Source of the DNA: Cytophagales bacterium
Lineage (GTDB): Bacteria > Bacteroidota > Bacteroidia > Cytophagales > MED-G16
Assembly (NCBI GenBank): GCA_029940715.1
Contig: JAPYTU010000073.1
Coordinates: 1-7,474, forward strand
Direction: 5' to 3'
Length of the DNA: 7,474 nucleotides
Shown here: positions 1 through 6,132 of the stretch, piece after piece
How positions within the stretch are numbered: position 1 is the first letter of the stretch
Layout of the letters: each line of letters starts with the position of its first letter
The notes under the pieces: generated by a model
Seen by the model: only the letters and a program-made list of their open reading frames with translations
The model's database searches: none
What the model was told of the DNA's origin: nothing
Translations under genes and position numbers: made by a program

Positions 1-90
1 CATTATGAAATGGTTGAAAAAGTAGGACTTTATTGGCATTTTGTTGATTTAGTTTGGGTTTTTGTATTTACATTTTTTTATTTAATTTAA
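1..90 (+). CDS. ctaE: Cytochrome c oxidase subunit III, C-terminal end (partial, 5' truncated by window edge)
   Basis: Only the last 29 residues and a TAA stop are present. The translation contains GLYWHFVDLVWVFVF, which matches the conserved final transmembrane helix of haem-copper oxidase subunit III (typical form YWHFVDVVW). Subunit III is an integral inner-membrane protein that stabilises the catalytic subunit I during O2 reduction to water. The reading frame is open from the first base, so the gene starts upstream of the window. It lies 6 bp before the subunit IV gene on the same strand, which fits the oxidase operon order. The match is short but the motif is distinctive and the neighbour confirms it. 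Confidence 0.9.
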   Translation, partial: HYEMVEKVGLYWHFVDLVWVFVFTFFYLI

Positions 91-96
91 GAAACT

Positions 97-429
97 ATGG
101 AACCAGAATTATCTTCGATTGTACCTCAACCACCGAATAAAAGTAGAATTTGGACCATTTGGAAGGTAGCTATAATTTTAGGTATAGTTACAGGTTTAGA
201 ATTTGCTGTGGCTCTTCAGTTACCTGAAATTTTTAAACCTTTTAAAATTTGGCTTTTTGTAGGTATGACATTTATTAAGGCTGGATATATAATTGGAGAA
301 TTTATGCACTTAGCTCATGAAAAAAAGACTTTAATGTGGACTATCATGTTGCCATGTGTTTTTGTACTTTGGTTAATTGCTGCACTTTTCATTCAAGCAG
401 ATGCTATTTATAATGCAATCTATTATTAA
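97..429 (+). CDS. Cytochrome c oxidase subunit IV family protein
   Basis: This 110-residue inner-membrane protein belongs to the small prokaryotic COX4-type subunit family, accessory to the aa3/caa3 oxidase. Three hydrophobic segments are visible at about residues 20-42, 50-70 and 80-101. The middle segment ends in GEFMHLAHE (residues 67-75), a histidine- and glutamate-bearing stretch typical of Bacteroidota members. E35 in the first helix is another membrane-embedded acidic residue. The length is normal for the family. The ATG at 97 follows the subunit III stop by 6 bp and the SCO-related gene follows by 8 bp, indicating co-transcription. In flavobacteria this oxidase can form a supercomplex with alternative complex III (known in Flavobacterium johnsoniae). 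Whether that applies here cannot be seen. Confidence 0.88.
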   Translation: MEPELSSIVPQPPNKSRIWTIWKVAIILGIVTGLEFAVALQLPEIFKPFKIWLFVGMTFIKAGYIIGEFMHLAHEKKTLMWTIMLPCVFVLWLIAALFIQADAIYNAIYY

Positions 430-437
430 AAATTATT

Positions 438-941
438 ATGAAGCCTTATACTAAGGGTTTTATTTTATTAATTACTTTATTTTTTCCTATTCTTATATAT
501 CTTTTTTTAAGATTTTTTGGAAATAATAAGTATGAATTACCTTTAATTGATTTAAATAAAAATGATTGTATAGAAATTTTTCAAAATGATTCAATAAGTA
601 ATAATTATTATTCAGATTATATAAAAATTATAGATTATAGATTTTCAAATAATAGTATTACTATAAATAATTTGTTGAAAAGATTATATCAAAAAAATAA
701 CGTTTCTATAATTACTTTATCAGAAACAAAACAAAATGTTCCTTGGTTAATTTATAATTTTTCTGATGATATAATATTAGAATTTATAGAGTGTGAATAT
801 TCTAATATTAAGCTAAATTCTTTTTTAGTTTTGTATGATCAAAAGAATCAAATTAGGGGTTATTATATCTCTGATGATCCAAAAGAGTATGAAAGATTAG
901 ATGTAGAGATTGATGTTTTAAAATCAAATTATGAAAAATAA
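438..941 (+). CDS. Divergent SCO1/SenC-like protein lacking the CxxxC copper site
   Basis: The product has 167 residues with an N-terminal membrane anchor (about residues 8-27). The start KPYTKGFILLITLFFPILIY followed by FLRFFGNNKYELP resembles the N terminus of Bacteroidota SCO proteins. The end (SFLVLYDQKNQIRGYY, then DDPKEYERLDVEID) resembles their C terminus. SCO proteins are thioredoxin-fold chaperones that deliver copper to the CuA centre of subunit II using CxxxC plus a distal histidine. Lining up YRFSNNSITINNLLKRL (residues 67-83) with the usual FFxTxCPxxCPxMxxNL block puts N72 and I76 where the cysteines should be. No histidine precedes the C-terminal strand, and the protein contains no histidine at all. 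The only cysteines are C44 and C119. It is also shorter than the roughly 200+ residues usual for SCO. Operon position (subunit IV before, DUF420 after) supports the homology. Very low G+C suggests relaxed constraint. The SCO origin is my inference from ends, position and partial pattern. Confidence 0.68.
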   Translation: MKPYTKGFILLITLFFPILIYLFLRFFGNNKYELPLIDLNKNDCIEIFQNDSISNNYYSDYIKIIDYRFSNNSITINNLLKRLYQKNNVSIITLSETKQNVPWLIYNFSDDIILEFIECEYSNIKLNSFLVLYDQKNQIRGYYISDDPKEYERLDVEIDVLKSNYEK

Positions 942-1458
942 CACATCGTTAAAAAACATTATATTATTAGTTTCTTTTATTATACCAATTGCTGTTGCAA
1001 TATTAATATTTATGCCAGAAAAATTATCAATTTTTGGTGAATGGGCTTATTTTTTACCTCATATTAATGCAATAATTAATTCTTTAACCTCTTTAATACT
1101 CCTTCTTTCACTATACATGATTAAAATTAAAAATATTAGAATGCACAAATACTTAATGACAATTGCATTTTTTCTTGGATCAATTTTTTTAGTATTATAC
1201 ATTATATACCATTCTTCTGTAGAAAGTACAGTCTATGCAGGAAATTATAAATCAATTTATTATTTCTTTTTAGTTTCTCATATATCATTTTCAATAATTG
1301 TAGTTCCTTTTGTTTTATTTGCTTTTTATTATTCTCTTTCAAATCAGATAATTAAACATAAAAAGTTAGTTAAATTTACTTTTCCTATTTGGTTGTATGT
1401 TTCAATCTCAGGAGTTATAGTATATTATATGATAAGTGAATTTTATCAACAATTATGA
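931..1458 (+). CDS. DUF420 family membrane protein
   Basis: This 175-residue integral membrane protein has about five hydrophobic spans (roughly 8-28, 42-64, 73-93, 108-134 and 150-168). It carries the DUF420 landmarks: LPHINAIINS (42-51), a histidine after the second span in MHKYLM (H72), YHSS (H94), SHISFS (H117), and the C-terminal FPIWLYVSISGVIVYYM pattern (151-167). The regularly spaced histidines in membrane segments suggest metal or haem contact, but the biochemical role of the family is not established. It is commonly found beside SCO and oxidase genes in Bacteroidota and Bacillota, pointing to oxidase assembly or function. The ATG overlaps the SCO-like gene by 11 bp, implying translational coupling, and the gene itself overlaps the next by ATGA. 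All expected family histidines appear retained, unlike the copper ligands of the upstream protein. Confidence 0.88.
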   Translation: MKNNTSLKNIILLVSFIIPIAVAILIFMPEKLSIFGEWAYFLPHINAIINSLTSLILLLSLYMIKIKNIRMHKYLMTIAFFLGSIFLVLYIIYHSSVESTVYAGNYKSIYYFFLVSHISFSIIVVPFVLFAFYYSLSNQIIKHKKLVKFTFPIWLYVSISGVIVYYMISEFYQQL

Positions 1459-1736
1459 AGAAGTATTTAATACCATTTTTTATAATAATATTTTTATCAC
1501 TTTTATTAGATTATGACTCATTTGCTCAAGGCTGTTCTGTATGTAAGGGAATTGTTAAAAGTGAATTAAATGCAGATGGGACTGGAATATCTTCTACAAT
1601 AAATTCAGGAATTTTATTTTTGTTTTCATCAACTTATATTTTGATATCGATCATAGGAATATTCTGGTATATTAGAAGTAAAAAAACGATTGCTAATCAA
1701 TATAAAAAGGAGAAAATTTTGAGTAGAGTTTCTTGA
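1455..1736 (+). CDS. Small exported membrane protein with N-terminal CSVC motif, oxidase-cluster associated
   Basis: The product is 93 residues: an N-terminal signal-like hydrophobic segment (about 4-20) ending in SFAQ, then a CSVC motif (C27, C30), a short polar stretch, a second hydrophobic segment (about 49-70, starting SGILFLFSSTYILIS), and a basic tail RSKK. If the first segment is cleaved after FAQ, the CxxC would sit at the mature N terminus on the periplasmic face, with the basic tail inside. Small proteins with this layout occur downstream of DUF420 genes in Bacteroidota oxidase clusters, but I know of no assigned function. The CxxC could bind a metal or act as a thiol pair; this is inference. 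The start is fixed by the 4-bp ATGA overlap with the DUF420 stop. It is the last gene of the oxidase operon and converges on mlaF with a 13-bp gap. Confidence 0.8.
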   Translation: MKKYLIPFFIIIFLSLLLDYDSFAQGCSVCKGIVKSELNADGTGISSTINSGILFLFSSTYILISIIGIFWYIRSKKTIANQYKKEKILSRVS

Positions 1737-1742
1737 ATTCAT

Positions 1743-1764
1743 AAATAAGCTATTTTATTTTTTT
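1743..1764 (+). terminator. Weak AU-only hairpin with U tract, possible terminator of the oxidase operon
   Basis: AAATAAG at 1743-1749 can pair with TTTATTT at 1754-1760 (six A-U pairs plus a G-U) around a 4-base loop. T residues continue to 1764, giving a run of seven from 1758. It begins 7 bp after the TGA of the CSVC gene, where a rho-independent terminator would be expected. There are no G-C pairs, so stability is low, and such inverted repeats arise easily in very AT-rich DNA. The loop contains the mlaF stop codon (1750-1752), so the element overlaps the 3' end of the opposing gene. Confidence 0.35.
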
Positions 1765-2493
1765 CATTAGTTTATTTGAAAAAACAAATTTATTTAACTC
1801 TTCAATTTCAGATTTTAAAATATTTTTATTGTCTCCTTCCCAAAGTTTTTTTCCATTATGAATAAACATTATGTATTCACCAATTTCAACCACAGAATTC
1901 ATGTCATGGGTTACAACTATTGTAGTAGTATTTAGTTTTTTTGTAAGCTCTAATATTAGATCATCAATTTTAATTGCTGTTACAGGATCAAGACCAGAAT
2001 TTGGTTCGTCACAGAATAAATATTTTGAATCATTTACAATAGCTCTTGCTATACCAACTCTTTTTTTCATTCCTCCACTTATTTCTGAAGGCATTTTTTT
2101 ATTAATGTTTTCTAATCCAACTAGTTTAAGGCAATGATTTACTTTTTCAATTTTATCATTTTCTGTTAAATTGCTTAAAATATCTAATGGAAATTTTATA
2201 TTTTCTTCAATATTTTTTGAGTCAAAGAGTGCACTGGCTTGAAATAGCATACCTATATCTCTTCTAATTTCAGTAAGTAATTGTTTATTTCCACTTGTAA
2301 AATTTCTACCATCAAATAAAACTTTTCCGGTATCAGGGTTTAGAAGACCAACCATACATTTTAATAATATACTTTTTCCGGTTCCACTAGCACCAATAAT
2401 TAAATTTGTTCTTCCTTTTGTGAATTTTCCTGATATATCAAAAAGAACTTGTTTGTCATTAAAAGATTTTGAAATGTTTTTTATTTCTATCAT
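1750..2493 (-). CDS. mlaF: MlaF-like ABC transporter ATP-binding protein (MCE/phospholipid transport)
   Basis: This 247-residue cytoplasmic ATPase powers an MCE-type lipid transporter that moves phospholipids between inner and outer membranes. All ABC motifs are visible: Walker A GASGTGKS (34-41), Q-loop FQAS (Q85), signature ISGGMKKR (138-145), Walker B YLFCDEP with catalytic E163, D-loop SGLDP (166-170), and switch histidine H196 in VVTHDM. The ISGGM signature, with methionine in place of the usual Q, is characteristic of the MlaF/Ttg2A branch, as is the adjacent MlaE permease. Length is normal. The ATG directly abuts the mlaE stop (TAA then ATG), so the two are almost certainly co-transcribed and translationally coupled. 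No MCE-domain gene follows; the unit ends against the convergent oxidase operon. Confidence 0.93.
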   Translation of the reverse strand: MIEIKNISKSFNDKQVLFDISGKFTKGRTNLIIGASGTGKSILLKCMVGLLNPDTGKVLFDGRNFTSGNKQLLTEIRRDIGMLFQASALFDSKNIEENIKFPLDILSNLTENDKIEKVNHCLKLVGLENINKKMPSEISGGMKKRVGIARAIVNDSKYLFCDEPNSGLDPVTAIKIDDLILELTKKLNTTTIVVTHDMNSVVEIGEYIMFIHNGKKLWEGDNKNILKSEIEELNKFVFSNKLMKKIK

Positions 2494-3222
2494 TTATAAA
2501 AGAATTTGAGCTAGTATATAGTCTGCTATTAAAATTGCTATGCAACTATTTGTCACAGCATTTGTACTTGATTTTCCAACTTCTAAAGCTCCTCCCGAAG
2601 TATAATATCCTTGGAATGCTGATATTGAAGAAACAATAAAAGCAAACACATAAGCTTTAACTAATGCAAAAGGTATATTAAAAGGATTAAATTCATATCT
2701 TAAACCATAAATATAATCTGCACCTGTGATTACTTCTGTTAATGAACCCGCAAAATAACCACCTAATATTGCTATAAAGGCTGAAATTATAACTAAAATT
2801 GGGAACATAAGAATTGATGCAATAATTTTTGGTAATACTAAATAAGAACTAGAATTTACACCCATAACTTCTAATGCATCTATTTGTTCAGTTATTCTCA
2901 TAGTTCCTAATTCTCCAGCAATATTTGAACCAACTTTACCTGCAAATACAATTGCGATTATTGTAGGGGATAGTTCTAATAATGTCATATCTCTTACAAC
3001 AATTGATATTACATAGTCTGGTATAAGTGGTCCTACCAAGTTAAAAGCTGTTTGTAATGTAGTTACAGCTCCCATAAAAAGGGATACTATACAAACTATA
3101 AATAGACTATCGTATCCAATTTTTACACATTCATTTATGATTAATGGGAAATAAGTTTTAACTCTTTCTCTTCTTTGAAATAGTGATATTAAGAATAAGA
3201 TATACCTTCCTAAATTTTTCAA
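2494..3222 (-). CDS. mlaE: MlaE-like ABC transporter permease (MCE/phospholipid transport), TTG start
   Basis: This 242-residue inner-membrane permease partners MlaF. The family hallmark is complete: AGKVGSNIAGELGTMRITEQ (94-113) followed by IDALEVMGV (114-122). The C-terminal pattern GGALEVGKSSTNAVTNS (210-226) is also typical. Hydrophobic spans flank these blocks, and length is normal. The start is a TTG at 3222-3220, immediately preceded by an in-frame TAA (3225-3223), so no upstream start is possible. The next methionine (M50) lies beyond the N-terminal helix. The encoded opening LGRYILFLISLFQRRE resembles the usual amphipathic N terminus of Bacteroidota MlaE proteins, so TTG initiation is well supported. 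A run of nine A residues in the sense direction (3241-3233) lies upstream, consistent with A-rich leaders in this phylum. The MlaD partner must be encoded elsewhere. Confidence 0.92.
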   Translation of the reverse strand: MKNLGRYILFLISLFQRRERVKTYFPLIINECVKIGYDSLFIVCIVSLFMGAVTTLQTAFNLVGPLIPDYVISIVVRDMTLLELSPTIIAIVFAGKVGSNIAGELGTMRITEQIDALEVMGVNSSSYLVLPKIIASILMFPILVIISAFIAILGGYFAGSLTEVITGADYIYGLRYEFNPFNIPFALVKAYVFAFIVSSISAFQGYYTSGGALEVGKSSTNAVTNSCIAILIADYILAQILL

Positions 3223-3289
3223 TTAATTAATCTTTTTTTTTGTTTAATATACATACAAATTTGTAAATTAAATACCACATTTTGGTCTA
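3223..3289. promoter_or_regulatory. Divergent intergenic region between mlaE and the SDR-ispG operon
   Basis: This 67-bp gap is the only divergent junction in the window, so promoters for both mlaEF and the SDR-ispG-SGNH operon should lie here or in adjacent coding sequence. It is extremely AT-rich. I looked for the Bacteroidota -7 element TAnnTTTG on both strands and found no exact match, so I do not mark individual promoters. A perfect palindrome (3254-3265) sits near the middle. Confidence 0.6.
3254..3265. repeat. 12-bp perfect palindrome TACAAATTTGTA, possible operator
   Basis: TACAAATTTGTA reads identically on both strands. It lies 24 bp before the SDR ATG and 31 bp from the mlaE TTG, where a dimeric regulator could act on both divergent promoters. 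It is short and AT-rich, so chance occurrence is possible; no regulator gene is nearby. Confidence 0.35.
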
Positions 3290-3997
3290 ATGAAAAAAAC
3301 AGTAGTTATAACAGGTGGCTCAAGGGGAATTGGTAATTCAATTGCTCATAAATTTGTAAAAAATAATTATAATATCATAACATGCTCTAGATCAAAAAAT
3401 AATTTGAGTGAATTAACAAAACAACTAAAAAAAAATAATTCTAAAATTAAAATCTATACAATAGATGTTGATTTATCAATCAAAAATGATTGCATTAAAT
3501 TTTGCGAATTTGTTAAATCAAAAACAAGAAATATCGATGTGTTAGTTAATAATGTTGGAACATATGTTCCTGGTAAAATAATAGATGAAAAAGAAGGATG
3601 TTTAGAACATATGATTAATACAAATCTTTATTCTAATTATGTTGTAACAAGAGGTTTAGTTTCTATTTTTTTGAGACAAAAAAAAGGTCATATTTTTAAT
3701 ATTTGTTCAATAGCCAGTAAAGTTGCTTATGGGGATGGTGGTTCATATAGCATTTCAAAATTTGCATTTTATGGTATGAGTAAGTGTTTAAGAGAGGAAT
3801 TAAAAGAATATAATGTTAAAGTAACCTCAATATTACCAGGTGCTACAAGGACGGGTAGTTGGGATGGAACTTCTTTAAGTGATGAACGTTTTGTTAATCC
3901 AAACGACATTTCTGAATCAATATATTCTTCTTTTAATACCTCTGTTGGAGGAACAATTGAGGAGATTATAATTAGACCTCAATTTGGAGATATTTAA
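3290..3997 (+). CDS. SDR family NAD(P)-dependent oxidoreductase
   Basis: This 235-residue classical short-chain dehydrogenase has a Rossmann fold and catalyses NAD(P)-linked oxidation or reduction of a carbonyl/alcohol. The cofactor motif TGGSRGIG is at 8-15. R34 in the TCSRS stretch after the second strand suggests NADP preference. NNVG (87-90) replaces the commoner NNAG. The catalytic tetrad is complete: N112, S140, Y153 and K157, with the normal S-to-Y spacing of 13 in a SYSISK context. The PG of LPGATRTG (182-189) follows as expected. Length fits a soluble cytoplasmic enzyme. Its substrate cannot be told from sequence; FabG-like acyl reductases share these motifs. The ATG at 3290 encodes MKKTVVITGG, leaving the usual short lead before the glycine motif. 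It is the first gene of the run and stops 9 bp before ispG. Confidence 0.9.
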   Translation: MKKTVVITGGSRGIGNSIAHKFVKNNYNIITCSRSKNNLSELTKQLKKNNSKIKIYTIDVDLSIKNDCIKFCEFVKSKTRNIDVLVNNVGTYVPGKIIDEKEGCLEHMINTNLYSNYVVTRGLVSIFLRQKKGHIFNICSIASKVAYGDGGSYSISKFAFYGMSKCLREELKEYNVKVTSILPGATRTGSWDGTSLSDERFVNPNDISESIYSSFNTSVGGTIEEIIIRPQFGDI

Positions 3998-4006
3998 CTA
4001 ATCATT

Positions 4007-5929
4007 TTGAATAATCACTCAATAAATTTATTTAAATATTATAGGAGACACACAATTAATGTTTCTGTTGGAAATTCAGGGATTGGTGGAAATAATCCAA
4101 TTAGAATTCAATCAATGACCACGTCTGATACAATGGATACAACTTCTACTGTAAATGAATCTATTAGAATGATAAATTCTGGTTGTGAGTTTGTTAGAAT
4201 TACTACTCCGAGTATTCATGAAGCTAAGAATTTACTTAATATTAAGAAAGAATTAAAAAATCAAGGTTATAATATTCCAATAATTGCTGATATACATTTT
4301 ACACCAAATGCAGCAGAAATTGCTGCTAGAATTGTTGAAAAAGTTAGAATTAATCCTGGAAATTATGCAGATAAGAAAAAATTTAATATAATAGAATACG
4401 ATGATAATTCTTATAATCAAGAGATAGAAAGAATTTATGAAAGAGTAAGTCCACTAATTAAAATATGTAAGGAATATGGTACTGCAATAAGAATTGGTAC
4501 AAATCATGGTTCTTTGTCTGATAGAATTATGAGTAGGTTTGGTGATACTCCATTAGGCATGGTAGAATCAGCTTTAGAATATCTTAGAATTTGTGAAGAT
4601 TTAAATTATTATAATATTGTATTATCAATGAAGGCTAGTAATCCTCTGGTAATGGTTCATGCTTATAGATTACTTGTAGATAAATTAGAAAATTCTAAAT
4701 TAAAAAACTATCCAATTCATCTTGGCGTAACAGAAGCTGGAGAAGGAGAAGATGGACGGATTAAGTCTTCTATAGGTATAGGTACTCTTCTTGATGATGG
4801 AATCGGTGATACAGTTAGGGTTTCTTTAACTGAACCACCAGAATTTGAATCTCCAATTGCAAAAATTCTTATTGATAGGTATTTAAATAGAAGTAATCAT
4901 GAGGATATAAACGTTATTGAGGATCCTATATACTATCCTTTTAAATATTCTAAAAGAGAAACAAATGAAATATCAAACATAGGTGGTACGTATCTTCCTA
5001 TAGTTATATCTGATTTTTCATTAGCAAAAGAAATTAATGAAGAGTCATTAAATAATCTCGGTTATAAAATAGACAAAAAAAATAAAAAAACAATATTAGA
5101 AAATACTGCTCCTGATTATATATATGTAGGAAAAAACTATGTATCAAATAAGTCTTATGATGACATAAAAATTATCATAGATTATGAAGGATGGATTCAA
5201 AATTCAGATCAAAAAAATATTTTTCCTCTAATATTATTTTCAGATTTTAAAAATAATAATTTGTCCTTAAACGAAGAATTAAATTTTATTTATTTACAAA
5301 CAAATGAAGTTTATAAATTATTGACTTGTAAAATTCCAAAAAATATAGTTTTTATTTTAGAATCTAATAATGATCATTTTATGGCTGATATGAGATCTTT
5401 TTTCTTTTCTATGAAAAAAATAAAAAATCCTGTTATAATTTCTGGAAATTATAATAATAATAATTTTGAAAAAAATATAATTTACTCTTCTACGGATTTA
5501 GGAGGATTATTTCTTCAGGGTTATGGTGACGGAATATTTATTAGAAGTAATAAATATAATTTTGATATAAATAAGAGATTAAATACTTTAAGTTTTAAAA
5601 TTTTACAGGCAGCAAGAGTTAGAGTGACTACAACTGATTTTATATCATGTCCATCGTGTGGAAGAACATTATTTGATTTGACTGAGACAACAGCTAAGAT
5701 TAGAGAGAAAACAGATCATTTAAAAGGATTAAAAATTGGAATAATGGGATGCATAGTAAATGGTCCCGGAGAAATGGCTGATGCAGATTATGGGTATGTT
5801 GGTTCTGGTAAAGAGAAAATAACTTTATATAAAGGAAAAGAAGTTGTTAAAAGATCAGTACATTATAGAGATGGGGTTGATGAATTAATTAAGCTTATAA
5901 AAAATGATGGAAATTGGACCGATCCTTAA
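4007..5929 (+). CDS. ispG: 4-hydroxy-3-methylbut-2-enyl diphosphate synthase, long three-domain type, TTG start
   Basis: IspG (GcpE) converts methylerythritol cyclodiphosphate to HMBPP in the MEP isoprenoid pathway using a 4Fe-4S cluster. The N-terminal TIM-barrel domain is clear: YRRHTINVSVG, PIRIQSMTTSDTMDT, VRITTPS, ADIHFTPNAAEIAARIVEKV, RIGTNHGSLSDRIMSRFG and LGVTEAGEGEDGRIKS (to about residue 290). The C-terminal cluster domain has CPSC (C548, C551), C582 and E589 in GCIVNGPGE, matching the E. coli ligands C270/C273/C305/E312 in spacing. Between them lies an insert of about 240 residues, the A* domain of plant, chlamydial and Bacteroidota enzymes, explaining 640 rather than about 370 residues. 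The insert is far more divergent and AT-rich than its flanks. The frame has a stop at 3995-3997 and no ATG before residue 37, so TTG at 4007 is the best start; ATT 4004 and ATC 4001 are less likely. Confidence 0.96.
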   Translation: MNNHSINLFKYYRRHTINVSVGNSGIGGNNPIRIQSMTTSDTMDTTSTVNESIRMINSGCEFVRITTPSIHEAKNLLNIKKELKNQGYNIPIIADIHFTPNAAEIAARIVEKVRINPGNYADKKKFNIIEYDDNSYNQEIERIYERVSPLIKICKEYGTAIRIGTNHGSLSDRIMSRFGDTPLGMVESALEYLRICEDLNYYNIVLSMKASNPLVMVHAYRLLVDKLENSKLKNYPIHLGVTEAGEGEDGRIKSSIGIGTLLDDGIGDTVRVSLTEPPEFESPIAKILIDRYLNRSNHEDINVIEDPIYYPFKYSKRETNEISNIGGTYLPIVISDFSLAKEINEESLNNLGYKIDKKNKKTILENTAPDYIYVGKNYVSNKSYDDIKIIIDYEGWIQNSDQKNIFPLILFSDFKNNNLSLNEELNFIYLQTNEVYKLLTCKIPKNIVFILESNNDHFMADMRSFFFSMKKIKNPVIISGNYNNNNFEKNIIYSSTDLGGLFLQGYGDGIFIRSNKYNFDINKRLNTLSFKILQAARVRVTTTDFISCPSCGRTLFDLTETTAKIREKTDHLKGLKIGIMGCIVNGPGEMADADYGYVGSGKEKITLYKGKEVVKRSVHYRDGVDELIKLIKNDGNWTDP

Positions 5930-5940
5930 AACAAATAATT

Positions 5941-6132
5941 ATGGATAAGAAAAACAAAAAAAAAATATCATATTATTTCGATTTTTCAGAAGTGTTAACT
6001 TATTTCTTTAGAAAGAAAGACCCTAGTAGAAAAGTAAATTTTAGTTTGAAAATGATGCATGGAGTTAATAAAATATCTATTATAATTTTTTTGTTAGGTG
6101 TTATTTTCATTATTATAAAAAGATTTATATAA
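5941..6132 (+). CDS. Small single-span membrane protein, DUF6728-like
   Basis: The product is 63 residues: a lysine-rich start, FDFSEVLTYFFRKKDP, then NFSLKMMHGVNKISIIIF leading into one transmembrane helix (about 43-60) and a short basic end. The pattern RKxDPxxxxNFxLxxMHGxNKIS before a C-terminal helix recalls a small conserved Bacteroidota family that I recall as DUF6728; the family name is from memory and less certain than the resemblance. Function is unknown. Topology by the positive-inside rule is N terminus in the cytoplasm. I chose the ATG at 5941, 11 bp after the ispG stop, rather than an in-frame TTG at 5914 that lies inside ispG and adds nine residues of no evident value. The TAA stop overlaps the ATG of the SGNH gene by one base (TAATG), suggesting coupled translation. 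Confidence 0.75.
   Translation: MDKKNKKKISYYFDFSEVLTYFFRKKDPSRKVNFSLKMMHGVNKISIIIFLLGVIFIIIKRFI

Noticed and set aside
1703..1736. GGAG followed by TTG as a possible tiny gene start near the end of the CSVC gene
   Set aside because: The TTG at 1719 is in the same frame as the existing gene and would give only five codons.
1871..2137. 88-residue open frame on the + strand
   Set aside because: It lies wholly antisense to the well-supported mlaF coding region, has no recognisable domain, and its composition is what the reverse of an ABC ATPase would give.
3548..3559. NNVG instead of NNAG in the SDR, considered as a lost motif
   Set aside because: The Asn residues and glycine are kept, the catalytic N-S-Y-K set is complete, and alanine-to-valine is a tolerated family variant.
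5914..5940. TTG-initiated N-terminal extension of the small membrane protein
   Set aside because: It would overlap the end of ispG and add nine residues; the ATG at 5941 gives the expected lysine-rich start and a normal 11-bp gap.
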